Part shown: positions 20,035 through 29,359 of the stretch, piece after piece
Numbering within the stretch: position 1 is the first letter of the stretch
How the letters are laid out: every line of letters starts with the position of its first letter
From: Rivularia sp. MS3
GTDB taxonomy: Bacteria; Cyanobacteriota; Cyanobacteriia; Cyanobacteriales; Nostocaceae
Reading direction: 5' to 3'
NCBI GenBank assembly: GCA_019192545.1
Contig: JAHCMI010000008.1
Span: 62,001-126,000 of the forward strand
Length of the DNA: 64,000 bases
Position numbers and translations under genes: made by a program
Notes under the pieces: model-generated
The model's database searches: none
What the model was told of the DNA's origin: nothing
The model's input: only the letters and a program-made list of their open reading frames with translations

Positions 20035-20526
20035 TCAAGCTACAGCAAGCAATTCTTGCAACTTGCTAAAAACTTTTTGGGCATGACCTTTAGTTCTTAC
20101 ATTAGACCATATATGGGCTAAGTCAGCATCGGGTGTAATCAAAAAAGTAGAACGTACAACTCCCATGTATTCCTTGCCCATAAACTTTTTTAATTGCCAC
20201 ACCCTATAAGCTTCGCAAACTTCTTGCTCCACGTCGCTTAACAGATTAATGGATAAATCGTATTTGTTGATAAATTTGCAGTGAGACTTTTGTGAATCGG
20301 GGCTAACTCCTATAATCTTTGCTCCGAGCGCCTCAAATTTAGACTTGTATTCGCTAAAATCTTTTGCTTCCAAAGTACACCCTGGGGTATTGTCTTTAGG
20401 ATAAAAGTAAAGAATAAGCCAATTTGATTTAAAATCTTCAAGCCTTACCAAGTTTCCATGTTGATTAACTGCGCTAAAAGATGGAGCTTTTTCTCCTATC
20501 TTTAGAATATTAGAAAGCTGTGACAT
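20035..20526 (-). CDS. bcp: Peroxiredoxin of the PrxQ/Bcp family
   Basis: A 163-residue thiol peroxidase that reduces hydrogen and alkyl peroxides. The peroxidatic cysteine is Cys50 in KDNTPGCT. The resolving cysteine that usually lies five residues later is absent (Lys55), so this is a 1-Cys type or uses Cys83 or Cys104. Bcp is a loose name, since several PrxQ paralogues coexist in cyanobacteria. The gene is monocistronic and divergent from the 110-residue gene, with a 12-bp inverted repeat in the shared upstream region. Confidence 0.92.
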   Translation of the reverse strand: MSQLSNILKIGEKAPSFSAVNQHGNLVRLEDFKSNWLILYFYPKDNTPGCTLEAKDFSEYKSKFEALGAKIIGVSPDSQKSHCKFINKYDLSINLLSDVEQEVCEAYRVWQLKKFMGKEYMGVVRSTFLITPDADLAHIWSNVRTKGHAQKVFSKLQELLAVA

Positions 20527-20653
20527 AGTTTTTTACATGGATTAAAGGCAATCCTAGGTGCAGACACTTGTAGAATCTCCTATGACAGTAAAAATGCGGG
20601 TAATTACGGAAATTTAATTTATTCCTGATATAGTCCTACACGAAAGTTCAAGG

Positions 20654-20694
20654 TTAAAGCTCAAAGTCTGAATACCTATAGGTTTGAGCTTTAA
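20654..20694. promoter_or_regulatory. 12-bp perfect inverted repeat in a divergent promoter region
   Basis: TTAAAGCTCAAA and TTTGAGCTTTAA are exact reverse complements separated by 17 bases. They lie between prxQ (-) and the 110-residue gene (+). With no gene converging here, a regulatory or RNA-structure role is likelier than termination. The rest of this 347-base spacer is AT-rich with nothing else recognised. Confidence 0.45.
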
Positions 20695-20873
20695 TCAATA
20701 TCTTAAATTTATAGCGTAGTGCTATATATGAGTTTATAAGTTTTTTCACACTTTGTTACATTTTTTTTTAATATTTAACATGATTCTAATATATATGAAC
20801 AATATAATTATTAAAAAAATATTAAATCATTGATACGATGAAATTTGATTCAAGGATTGCAATAATTTAATTT

Positions 20874-21206
20874 ATGAATCATATTTCTAGAAATTTCGAT
20901 CTTCAAAGACGTGTTTCAGAGTTACCTTTGAGCGAGCAAAAATCTTTATTTTCTTGGCTGGGTTCTCATATAGCGAAACGGGAACTAGAGGAAAAATTCG
21001 AGATTCCCAAAAAGCCAGGGCGTGAAGTTATAGAAATTCGACGTATGGGAAATGAGGCTTACACTTTAGAGAAATATGAGTGTAACAAAGCAACATGCTT
21101 CTGTAAAAAAACGTTGACTAAGCACCAAGCATGGTTTGGTTATCAATGGCGAAAAGATAGAGTAGTTTCTTGGTACGTTGGTAAGGAGCTTGCTGAAAAA
21201 TTGTGA
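20874..21206 (+). CDS. Hypothetical protein with CxxxxCxC motif (DUF6788-like)
   Basis: A 110-residue basic protein with an N-terminal helical part and a C-terminal domain reading YTLEKYECNKATCFCKK, then HQAWFGYQWRKDRVVSWYVG. The clustered cysteines (CNKATCFC) could bind metal. The layout recalls the short DUF6788 proteins, in which a Cys cluster precedes a strand-rich segment, but I am not certain of this. No signal peptide. It is convergent with the RND pump gene. Confidence 0.55.
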   Translation: MNHISRNFDLQRRVSELPLSEQKSLFSWLGSHIAKRELEEKFEIPKKPGREVIEIRRMGNEAYTLEKYECNKATCFCKKTLTKHQAWFGYQWRKDRVVSWYVGKELAEKL

Positions 21207-21278
21207 ATTATCAAGTGAGAAGGAGAGATGGGGTTAGGAAAATAGCAGCAGACAAGGAAATATTTGAATTCCTAACTT

Positions 21279-24200
21279 CTAGCTGGCTGGAGGCAACTTA
21301 ACTTTATTTTTTTCGATAGCTCGACGTACTGTTTTCTTCTTAAAACCGTATTTCACTATATCGATAATCCAATGCTGAAAATTATCAATGTAGGTAAACA
21401 ACACTGGTACTACAACTAAAGTTAATAATGTAGAAGTTGTAAAACCGCCTATAACTGCAACACCCATTGATTGTCTGACTTCTGCACCAGCGCCAAGTCC
21501 TAATGCTAGGGGGAAAGTACCTGCAATTGTAGAAAGAGAAGTCATCAAAATTGGTCGCAAGCGAGATACTCCAGCATCTATTACTGCTTGGCGCTGACGT
21601 TTACCTTGCTCTAAACCAATAATTGCATAATCGACTAAAAGAATAGAGTTTTTGGTGACAATTCCTAGTAGCAATACGATACCAATCAAAGCATATAGTC
21701 CCAAGGCTTTTTGAGCTATCAATAATGCGAGTAAAGTACCGCCTAGACATAAAGGTAGCGCCACCATAATAGTGATTGGGTGGAGGAAATTGTTGTATAA
21801 GATAACCAAAATAGCGTAAATCATCATTACTGCTAAACCCAATGCAGCACCGAAACGTCCGAAAATTTCCTCCATAATTTCAGCATCTCCGGCCGAACGT
21901 CGGGCAACTTCGGGTGGTAAATTTTTCATTGCTGGTAGTTGATTCACAGCTTTCAAGCCATCTCCTAAAGAAATACCCTGCAAGTTAGCTTCCACCGAAA
22001 CCTGACGCATTCTATCAAAGCGGTTGATAGTTGCCGCACCGCTACCAAAGCGGATATCTGCAACTGCGAGCAAAGGAACTAATCCGCCGTTTTGAGAGGG
22101 GACTTGGAGATTTTTGATATTGGTGATGTCATTTCGCGCTTCTGGATCGATTTGGACTCGGATGGGGATTTGACGATCGGGAAGATTATATTTTGCTAAA
22201 TTAGCATCTCCATCGCCGATAGTAGCAAGTGAAGCAGTACGTGCAATTGACTGTACGGTAACACCCAAATCTGCGGCTCTTTGCGGATCTGGTACTACTA
22301 AAATTTCTGGTTTAACCAAACTAGCTGTAGAAGTTGCTTCTACTAATCCCGGTATGCTTCGCATCTGCTTTTCTAAATCATCGGCAGCTTTTTTCAAAGC
22401 TTGAGGATTTTCACTTTGCAAAACTATAGTTAAATCTTTTCTACCACCAACTGCACCAGTACTTTGAAAACTAATTCTTGCTCCTGGAATTTCGGCAAAT
22501 TGCGGACGTACTTGTTCTTCAAACTCGCTTTGAGAAAGTTCTCGTTCTTGCTTGGGTTTTAATCTAACGGTAAGGTTCGCCGAACCAACGTTTTCTGTGG
22601 ATAAAACGCTCTCAATCGCAGGGTTTTGAGAAATTAAATTAGTCGCTTGAGTTACTACTTTTTTAGTATCTTCCAAAGTCGAACCGGGAGCTAATTCAAT
22701 AGATACTCCAGAAATACCAACATCCGCACTATCAACCAAACCCTTGGGAATCATCGGTACCAACATTAAGCTAGCAACAAAAAAAGCTAAAGCCAGCAGT
22801 AAAGTTGTGATGCGATGGCGCAAAGCCCATCTGAGTGTAGAGGCGTAGGGTTGGAAACGACGACGAGAAGAGGGGGAGAGGGGGGGATGAGAAGAGGAGG
22901 GAAAGGATTTTAAATTGTCGATTACTTTCTCTTGACCTCTAACCTTTGAACTTTGACCTTTAACCTTTGACTTTAATAAATACGCTCCCATCATCGGCGT
23001 TACCATCCGCGCTACTGCTGTCGAAAATACAGTAGCCGCAGTAACAGTCATGGCGAAGGGCTGGAAAAATTGACCGGGAATTCCGCCCATAAAGGCGACG
23101 GGTAGAAATACGGCTATGATTGTTGCCGAAGTTGCAATTACTGCTAAACCCATTTCTGCTGAGGAGTCAAAAGCTGCTTGTTTAGGTTCTTTACCCATAC
23201 CCAAGTGCCGTTCCATGTTTTCTATTTCTACGACGGCATCATCTACTAAGTTACCTACCGCTAAACCCAAACCCAACAGTGTCATGTTGTTGAGAGTGTA
23301 GCCTAAAGCAAACATGACTCCGAAGGTAGGAATAATTGATAAAGGTAAAGTTACTGCTGTAATTAAAGTTGCCCGCCAGTCTCGTAAAAACAATAAAATT
23401 ACTACTACAGCTAATACAGATGCTATTAATAGCTCGTTCATCGTACTTTCGTAAGAATTGCGAACAAAAGTAGCTCTAGTAAAAATCAATTCCATTTTTA
23501 CGTCTTGAGGAAGAGTTTTTTCCAGCTTGTCAACCTGCTTTTTAACTCCTTCTTCCACCGTGACCATAACGCTTCCAGTACTACGCAATACCTGAAAAGC
23601 AACTACTGGTTTGTTATTCAAGCGTGCCGTTTGACGTACTTCACCAAAACTATCTTCTATATCTCCTAAAGTAGATAAAGCAACCGAACCACCACTAGGA
23701 AGAATAATTTCATAATTTCTCAAAACATCTACACTTTGGGCACTACCTAAAGTACGGATACTTTGTTCGCTTCCCCCAATTTCGGCGCGACCACCTGGTA
23801 AATTAATATTAAAAGCTCGTAACTGGTCGTTTACCTGAGTGGCGGTGATACCTAACGATTGCAAACGTTGTGGATCGAGATTAACGCGAATTTCTCGGTC
23901 AACTCCGCCTACGCGACGGATTTCGGCTACACCTTTTACAGATAGCAAAGCGCGGCTAATAGTTTCATCAACCAGATTACTTAATTCTTCTACAGAACGT
24001 TTATCCGAACTGACCACATAAGTCATAACAGCGCTACCGGAAAACTCCAGACGCTGCACGATTGGGTCATTAATATCTTGAGGAAGACTCTGACGAATTT
24101 GGGCTATAGCATTACGCACATCATTAGTAGCGCGATCGCTATTGGTTCCTAAGTCAAAATTAATAGTAGTATTAGAAACGCCATCAGTAACAACCGACCG

Positions 24201-24440
24201 TAATTCATCAATATTGCCCAAACCAGCAACAGCGTCTTCAATTTTTTTAGTTACTTGAGATTCAAGTTCAGTCGGACCTGCGCCAGGTTGAGTTACAGTA
24301 ACTTGAACCGCAGGAATATCAATATTCGGGTTGGTATCAATTCCTAAAATATTAAAACAGAACCAACCAACTATAGTAAGAATTAAAAATAAAACTATTG
24401 TCGGAATTGGTTTTTTAATCGACCAAGCTGAAACATTCAT
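21279..24440 (-). CDS. RND-family efflux transporter permease (AcrB/HAE1-like)
   Basis: A 1053-residue RND pump, normal length, with twelve predicted membrane helices and two periplasmic loops. It opens MNVSAWSIKKPIPTIVLFL and has the LVDDAVVEIEN segment of TM4. With the adaptor encoded 195 bases upstream (24635-26143) it would export drugs, lipophiles or siderophore-like compounds across the envelope, using an outer-membrane channel encoded elsewhere. Between TM6 and TM7 there is an unusual Lys/Ser/Pro-rich linker (about residues 489-527) encoded by intergenic-type repeats at 22860-22974. The frame stays open through it, so the pump is probably functional. Confidence 0.92.
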   Translation of the reverse strand: MNVSAWSIKKPIPTIVLFLILTIVGWFCFNILGIDTNPNIDIPAVQVTVTQPGAGPTELESQVTKKIEDAVAGLGNIDELRSVVTDGVSNTTINFDLGTNSDRATNDVRNAIAQIRQSLPQDINDPIVQRLEFSGSAVMTYVVSSDKRSVEELSNLVDETISRALLSVKGVAEIRRVGGVDREIRVNLDPQRLQSLGITATQVNDQLRAFNINLPGGRAEIGGSEQSIRTLGSAQSVDVLRNYEIILPSGGSVALSTLGDIEDSFGEVRQTARLNNKPVVAFQVLRSTGSVMVTVEEGVKKQVDKLEKTLPQDVKMELIFTRATFVRNSYESTMNELLIASVLAVVVILLFLRDWRATLITAVTLPLSIIPTFGVMFALGYTLNNMTLLGLGLAVGNLVDDAVVEIENMERHLGMGKEPKQAAFDSSAEMGLAVIATSATIIAVFLPVAFMGGIPGQFFQPFAMTVTAATVFSTAVARMVTPMMGAYLLKSKVKGQSSKVRGQEKVIDNLKSFPSSSHPPLSPSSRRRFQPYASTLRWALRHRITTLLLALAFFVASLMLVPMIPKGLVDSADVGISGVSIELAPGSTLEDTKKVVTQATNLISQNPAIESVLSTENVGSANLTVRLKPKQERELSQSEFEEQVRPQFAEIPGARISFQSTGAVGGRKDLTIVLQSENPQALKKAADDLEKQMRSIPGLVEATSTASLVKPEILVVPDPQRAADLGVTVQSIARTASLATIGDGDANLAKYNLPDRQIPIRVQIDPEARNDITNIKNLQVPSQNGGLVPLLAVADIRFGSGAATINRFDRMRQVSVEANLQGISLGDGLKAVNQLPAMKNLPPEVARRSAGDAEIMEEIFGRFGAALGLAVMMIYAILVILYNNFLHPITIMVALPLCLGGTLLALLIAQKALGLYALIGIVLLLGIVTKNSILLVDYAIIGLEQGKRQRQAVIDAGVSRLRPILMTSLSTIAGTFPLALGLGAGAEVRQSMGVAVIGGFTTSTLLTLVVVPVLFTYIDNFQHWIIDIVKYGFKKKTVRRAIEKNKVKLPPAS
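22860..22974 (-). repeat. Heptamer and low-complexity repeats inside the RND pump gene
   Basis: Six tandem heptamers of consensus TRACCTT occupy 22933-22974 on the + strand, next to a purine-rich tract at 22860-22909. Both types also occur between genes in this window (for example 24611-24637 and 2136-2155). Together they encode an in-frame hydrophilic linker beginning KSKVKGQ. Confidence 0.8.
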
Positions 24441-24573
24441 CTTTTTTTAGTAGTTATGAGTTAGGAGTTAGTAGGAACGTGGTTGGTAATAACTCAATCA
24501 GTAAAATCAGTAAAATCCATTTAATTTGTGATGATCCACACCCTGAGCCGCACCTAGCGGTGAACGGGTGAAA

Positions 24574-24637
24574 GTTGTTAGGAGTTAGGAGTTAAAAAAG
24601 TTGAAATCGAACCTTCAACCTTTAACCTTTAACCTTA
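24574..24637. repeat. Heptamer repeats at the 3' end of the adaptor gene
   Basis: Copies of GTTAGGA are followed by ACCTTCA and tandem ACCTTTA units at 24611-24637. The repeat provides the stop codon of the adaptor gene (TAA on the minus strand at 24637-24635). Confidence 0.65.
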
Positions 24638-26143
24638 TGGCTTCGCCACCCGTACTTTATCGCCATCTTTCAAATACCCGGCACCATTAACCACAACGCT
24701 TTTTCCGGGTTGCAAGCCACTTTTGATTTCTATTTTTCCGTCTTTGAGAATTTCTCCGGTTTCTACTTTTGTGCTGCTGGCAATTTTTTCTTCATTAATT
24801 GTGAATACTATTGCGCTACCGTCGGGTTGAGGAAGTACTGCTTTTTGGGGTATTGCTACAGCCATACTTGTGTCAGTAACAATTGCAGCACGAGCAAACA
24901 TTCCTGGTTTGAGTAAATCTGTAGGTGGTAAGTCAATTTTGACTGTGGCTTCGCGCCGTTGCTGATTAACTACTGGTTCTATTTCTGTAACTTTTCCTCG
25001 CAATTTAACTTGATTATTAGCATCAGTTGTAATTTGGGCTGGTGCGCCAATTTTTATCTGAGATAATTGAACTGTGGGGACTTTGGCCTGTAATTCTAAA
25101 TTTCCTTGACGAATTATTGAAAATAACTTTTGGCTTCCACCAACTACTGTTCCTACTTGAGTTTGCGGTGGTACACCAGTAATATCTCCGACTCTTGCCA
25201 ATTTTTCGGCAACTATTCCCGAAACTGGAGCGCGAACTACAGTTTGTCCCAACTGAGTTTTCAACTGTTGCACTCTAGCTGTAACACTACGAACACCTGC
25301 TTTAGCACTATTAACCCTAGCTTTAGCACTGCTAACACCTGCTTGAGCGCTGCTAACACCTGCTTGAGCGCTATTTACATTAGCTTGAGCGCTACGAATA
25401 TTTGCTTGTGCAATGCGTACTGCTTCTTTTGCAGTTTCAAAATTAGTTTGGGCAGTTTCAAATAACTGCTTACTAATAGCACCTTGATTGGAAAGCTTTA
25501 AATTGCGCTGGTAATTTCTTTCGGCTTCTTTTAGTTTTGCTTTGGCTTGTGCTAAATCGGCTTGTCTGTGCTCGACTGTTGCTTGATTTGATATTAGATT
25601 GGCTTTACTTGATTCTAAAGCTGCCTGTTTGGAAGACAAATCTGCTTCTCTAGAAGCAACTTCGGCCTGTTGAGATTCGACTTCTGCTTTGGCTTGACGG
25701 ATTTGGTCTTGTAGAAGCGAGTCATCCAAAACTGCCATTACTTGATTTTCTTTAACAGAATCTCCCTGCTTAACCAAAATTTGCTTGATTTGCAAACCAT
25801 TAGATTGAGGTAATACCGGAGTCAATTCACTAGCTGCAACAGTACCGGTAACGTTGAGATTACGAGCAACTTTAGTGAATTCGACTAAAGCAAGGGTAAC
25901 AGTCATTGCTGGAGCCAACGGTTGAGTTGATTGATTTGCTACCTTTGGTTGGCTTTGAGGACGATTGCCTAGCAGGCGCATTCCTCCCATAGTTATTCCA
26001 ACACCCAAAGCCATACCCATAAGCATGATTGTCCACCAAGGACGCTGTCTGCGGGTTTCGGGATAATCTTTGAAAGTTGTTTCTTCGATTACTGTTTCTT
26101 CTTCTGCTGGAATATCGGAAAAATTTGAGTCCCCTGCTGTCAT
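24635..26143 (-). CDS. RND-pump periplasmic adaptor (membrane fusion protein)
   Basis: A 502-residue HlyD/AcrA-type adaptor. One N-terminal membrane anchor lies near residues 36-58, then a lipoyl half-domain, a long coiled-coil hairpin with repeated AQAGVSS-type heptads, the second lipoyl half (VVRAPVSGIVAEK) and the beta-barrel. A GTG start at 26167 would put the ribosome-binding site inside the coding region. AGGAGGTG five bases before the ATG at 26143 decides for MTAGDSNFSD as the N-terminus. It forms an operon with the RND permease. No outer-membrane factor gene is in the window. Confidence 0.92.
   Translation of the reverse strand: MTAGDSNFSDIPAEEETVIEETTFKDYPETRRQRPWWTIMLMGMALGVGITMGGMRLLGNRPQSQPKVANQSTQPLAPAMTVTLALVEFTKVARNLNVTGTVAASELTPVLPQSNGLQIKQILVKQGDSVKENQVMAVLDDSLLQDQIRQAKAEVESQQAEVASREADLSSKQAALESSKANLISNQATVEHRQADLAQAKAKLKEAERNYQRNLKLSNQGAISKQLFETAQTNFETAKEAVRIAQANIRSAQANVNSAQAGVSSAQAGVSSAKARVNSAKAGVRSVTARVQQLKTQLGQTVVRAPVSGIVAEKLARVGDITGVPPQTQVGTVVGGSQKLFSIIRQGNLELQAKVPTVQLSQIKIGAPAQITTDANNQVKLRGKVTEIEPVVNQQRREATVKIDLPPTDLLKPGMFARAAIVTDTSMAVAIPQKAVLPQPDGSAIVFTINEEKIASSTKVETGEILKDGKIEIKSGLQPGKSVVVNGAGYLKDGDKVRVAKP
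25265..25405 (-). repeat. 21-bp coding repeats in the adaptor coiled coil
   Basis: Degenerate 21-bp units, about six copies, encode successive heptads (AQAGVSS, AKARVNS and AKAGVRS variants) in the helical hairpin. Unit number is probably variable between strains. Confidence 0.6.
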
Positions 26144-26148
26144 TGCTC

Positions 26149-26156
26149 CACCTCCT
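26149..26156 (-). promoter_or_regulatory. Strong Shine-Dalgarno of the RND adaptor gene
   Basis: AGGAGGTG on the minus strand, five bases from the ATG at 26143. It is one of the strongest ribosome-binding sites in the window and fixes the start codon. Confidence 0.75.
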
Positions 26157-26167
26157 ACCCACCGCAC

Positions 26168-26864
26168 AAATACGGTTTTACTTAAGAAAAGTTGAAATTT
26201 ATTACTATATATTAACTATTACCCATTTTTTGGTGCATTGGCTGAAATTTAGTGCTGAATTTACCATGACAAAAGTCACATTTTTGCGATATCAAGATAT
26301 TTTCTTGTGTTTTATTTTTTGGGTATGTATCGGATGAAAAGCTTGTGTAGAAAGATTTTCGAGAAGGTTAGAGCTATTAGTCACGGGCGAATGGCATCAC
26401 ATCAAACCTGTAATTGAGATCGCTGCCCCAGATTGTTTTTATATGAAAAATAATTAATAAGCAATTTTATGTCTGTGTGAATGAAGGCTAATTTTTTGAT
26501 GAAATCGGTGTATATATTTGGCAAATTGTGGGTAAGCTCTATTTATGTAGTCTCAGCGATAATTTATCCCTTTGTGCAAAAATAATTAAATATAGAAGAT
26601 TGTATAGATATATATAAAAATAAAAAAATGATTCAATGACCGCAGAAACAACTATGACCGCAGAAACAACTATTTTATAATGTAAGTATTTGGTGCTGAA
26701 ATTATATACATAAATTTATTATTTTAGAGAAAATATTCTTTCTAATAATCACCGATTAATATGTTTGAAAATCTAGTGATTGAGTAATTTAACTAATTAT
26801 TTTATAACAATAATGAGAATAATAAATTAAGCTAATTAGCTTATTACTTAATTATTTTATTGCT
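26168..26864. other. AT-rich intergenic region with an 18-bp tandem duplication
   Basis: No supported gene. The sequence ATGACCGCAGAAACAACT occurs twice in tandem at 26636-26653 and 26654-26671, followed in frame by ATT TTA TAA. That gives a 14-codon micro-ORF, probably fortuitous or a gene relic. The rest is very AT-rich and presumably holds the promoters of the adaptor gene and of the HD gene. Confidence 0.45.
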
Positions 26865-27005
26865 ATGTTGTTAGAAAGAATACAACCCAAGTATTTGCAT
26901 CATAAATATATCAAATTTGATATTAAAACTTGTATCGCCGGAGTTGTTATTCAAAGCTTAATTGATGATAAATGGTTTGAAAACTGCTTTAACACAACAA
27001 GATAA
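26865..27005 (+). CDS. Possible 46-aa upstream ORF
   Basis: An ATG-initiated 46-codon frame (MLLERIQPKYLHHKYIKF at the N-terminus) ends 28 bases before the HD-domain gene on the same strand. It has a mixed basic composition, two cysteines and no recognised domain. No Shine-Dalgarno is visible. It could be a small protein or leader peptide, or chance. Low confidence. Confidence 0.25.
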   Translation: MLLERIQPKYLHHKYIKFDIKTCIAGVVIQSLIDDKWFENCFNTTR

Positions 27006-27033
27006 GACAATAACTTATTAACAGGGTCACAAT

Positions 27034-27975
27034 ATGTTTAACGCAACTGAAGTTCTAATAGATGCTTTCGTAAATAGAGTTAGAGAAGGGTACCATCGTA
27101 CTTATGGAAGTTTAAAAACAGACTATCAGGATATTATTGCTTGGGTAGGAAGCATGGCTTTAGAAAATATTGCTAACAGCGATGCTTTATACCATAACGT
27201 AGAACATTCAATCTTAGTCACTCTAGTAGGACAAGAAGTTTTACGCGGTAAACATATACGAGAGGGTGGTGTTTCTAGTGAAGATTGGCTGCATTTTATT
27301 ATCTCTTTGCTGTGTCATGATATTGGCTATGTGAAAGGAGTTTGTCGGCAAGATAGAGAAGAGGAAAGTCTTTATGCTACCGGTAAAAATGAAGCGATGA
27401 TTTCTTTGCAGCTAGGAGCTTCAGATGCAAGTCTAACACCGTATCATGTTGACAGAGCAAAACTTTTTATCGACGAGCGTTTTGGCGGTCATAAATTAAT
27501 TGATTCTGAAGTGATAAAATCTAATATAGAATTAACTCGCTTCCCAGTACCCGCAGCAGAAGACCATCAAGAAACGAAGAATTATGCAGGTTTAGTACGT
27601 GCGGCTGATTTGATTGGACAATTGAGCGATCCACGTTATTTGAAGAAAATTACTTCTTTATTCTATGAGTTTGAAGAAACTGGTATGAATAAAATTTTAG
27701 GTTACAAAAATCCTGCGGATTTACGTAACAATTATCCCAAGTTTTATTGGAATGGCGTTTATCCTTATATCAAGGATGGACTGCGTTACTTGTCTTTAAC
27801 CCAACAGGGAAAACAGATAATTGCTAATTTGTACTCCAACGTGTTTGTTGTAGAGCATGAAAAACCACAAGAAGAACACGTATATCTAGAAAATTTAGAA
27901 ATGAGAGAAGTGGGGATGAAAGAATTATCTGATAAAAAAGGCGAAACAGTAAAAGCAAGAACAAGAATTAGTTAG
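27034..27975 (+). CDS. HD-domain metal-dependent phosphohydrolase
   Basis: A 313-residue cytosolic protein with HD-superfamily metal ligands: HNVEH at residues 54-58 and CHDIG with His95-Asp96. A downstream helical region carries further possible ligands. HD enzymes hydrolyse phosphoester bonds of nucleotides or cyclic nucleotides; the substrate here cannot be told. An AGGG lies shortly before the ATG. The C-terminal part after about 285 is charged and probably flexible. A hairpin terminator candidate follows. Confidence 0.8.
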   Translation: MFNATEVLIDAFVNRVREGYHRTYGSLKTDYQDIIAWVGSMALENIANSDALYHNVEHSILVTLVGQEVLRGKHIREGGVSSEDWLHFIISLLCHDIGYVKGVCRQDREEESLYATGKNEAMISLQLGASDASLTPYHVDRAKLFIDERFGGHKLIDSEVIKSNIELTRFPVPAAEDHQETKNYAGLVRAADLIGQLSDPRYLKKITSLFYEFEETGMNKILGYKNPADLRNNYPKFYWNGVYPYIKDGLRYLSLTQQGKQIIANLYSNVFVVEHEKPQEEHVYLENLEMREVGMKELSDKKGETVKARTRIS

Positions 27976-28068
27976 CTATGAATAGCACATTGTAAGTGGT
28001 GAAATTTTTGATTTTTGGCAATTTCACAACATTCGTAAATAACTATTGAGAAAATTACTAAGAATCGA

Positions 28069-28101
28069 GAAGCCTGGTTTTATCACTAACCGGGTTTCTT
28101 G
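28069..28101 (+). terminator. Candidate terminator after the HD gene
   Basis: GAAGCCTGGTT pairs with AACCGGGTTTC over 11 positions, including two G-T pairs, around an 8-base loop, followed by a short T-rich stretch. The tail is weak. Confidence 0.45.
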
Positions 28102-28225
28102 GCGTTTGAGCTTCTTAGAAAATGAAAGTAGATATTTCACTCGCCTTTTGATTTATCAACAAACGGCTTGATTAAGCAAACCGGATTTACGTAAATAAGT
28201 TTTTGGACGAATAAGCCGGTAGGAT

Positions 28226-29116
28226 ATGAATGGCAGCAAAAAGAATATGTTGAACACAACTATTAAATTTTTCATGTCTTTGACACTCGATTCCGAATAT
28301 ACAAGCTTCGGGGGAAAACTTGGCTTTTATTCCCATCCCTCGGCTACATGTAATGGAAAAATGCGCTTCAGCATTTACCAACCACCTCAAGCTAAATCCC
28401 AATCCTTGCCAATTCTGTATTTTCTTTCCGGTTTAACTTGTACTGAAGAAAACTTTATGGTTAAAGCAGGAGCGCAGAAATATGCAGCCGAACATGGTTT
28501 AATCTTAGTGGCACCGGATACCAGCCCCCGTAGTACCGGTATCAAGGGTGAAGATGATGACTACGACTTCGGTACAGGTGCAGGTTTTTATGTTGACGCA
28601 ACCGAAGAACCCTGGTCGAGTCATTATAAAATGTATAGCTATGTGGTTAAAGAATTACCCGAATTAATAGCCGCTAATTTTTCCGTACAAAAAGAGAAAC
28701 AAAGCATATTTGGTCATTCAATGGGGGGACACGGCGCTTTAATTTGTGCTATGCGAAACCCGCAAAAATACAAATCAGTCTCTGCTTTTGCACCTATCGC
28801 TGCACCTATTCAATGTGCTTGGGGAGAAAAATGTTTTAGCAATTATTTAGGTAAAGATAAACAAAGCTGGCGCGAGTATGATGCTAGCGAATTAGTAAAA
28901 AAATTTGGTTTCAATGGTGAAATATTAATCGATCAAGGTACGGACGATCAATTCCTTCAACAGCAACAACTGCTTCCCGATATTTTTGAAAAATCTTGTA
29001 AAGAAGTGAATCAGCCTTTAAATTTACGATATCAACAAGGCTACGACCACAGTTATTATTTTATCTCTACTTTTATGGAAGACCATATTCTTCATCATGT
29101 AAAAGCTTTGCAGTGA
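28226..29116 (+). CDS. fghA: S-formylglutathione hydrolase
   Basis: A serine esterase of the FrmB/FghA (esterase D) family that hydrolyses S-formylglutathione to formate and glutathione in formaldehyde detoxification. The nucleophile is Ser165 in GHSMGGHG, with acid near Asp241 (GTDDQF) and His275 in YDHSYYF. A second start at 28274 (MSLTLDSEYTSFGG) gives about 280 residues, the usual family length. The upstream ATG at 28226 has AGGAT too close to it, so 28274 may well be the true start. No glutathione-dependent formaldehyde dehydrogenase lies beside it. Confidence 0.88.
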   Translation: MNGSKKNMLNTTIKFFMSLTLDSEYTSFGGKLGFYSHPSATCNGKMRFSIYQPPQAKSQSLPILYFLSGLTCTEENFMVKAGAQKYAAEHGLILVAPDTSPRSTGIKGEDDDYDFGTGAGFYVDATEEPWSSHYKMYSYVVKELPELIAANFSVQKEKQSIFGHSMGGHGALICAMRNPQKYKSVSAFAPIAAPIQCAWGEKCFSNYLGKDKQSWREYDASELVKKFGFNGEILIDQGTDDQFLQQQQLLPDIFEKSCKEVNQPLNLRYQQGYDHSYYFISTFMEDHILHHVKALQ

Positions 29117-29333
29117 GGAGTTAGTAGTTAGCAGCGAGCAATGCTAAGTAATCAAATTTGCTTGTTATTTAGAATGATAATATTTTTGTTAGACTTCGGT
29201 TTTTTATTTATGCATACACACAAAGTGAATAGAAAATATAGTAACAATATTAACTGTCTGAATCTAATTTTCTTTTAGTAAGGGCACTAATTACGAATTA
29301 CAAATTACGAATTATACTCACCCTTTACTATTT

Positions 29334-29357
29334 ACTGTTCACTGTTCACTGTTCACT
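29334..29357. repeat. ACTGTTC tandem heptamers at a start codon
   Basis: Three exact ACTGTTC units (29334-29354) and a partial fourth run to within three bases of the Tab2 start codon at 29360. The same heptamer is repeated at 52908-52934. Confidence 0.75.
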
Positions 29358-29359
29358 GT

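Noticed and set aside
26077-26337. 86-codon open frame on the plus strand
   Set aside because: It is antisense to the start of the RND adaptor gene and extends into promoter DNA; no coding features.
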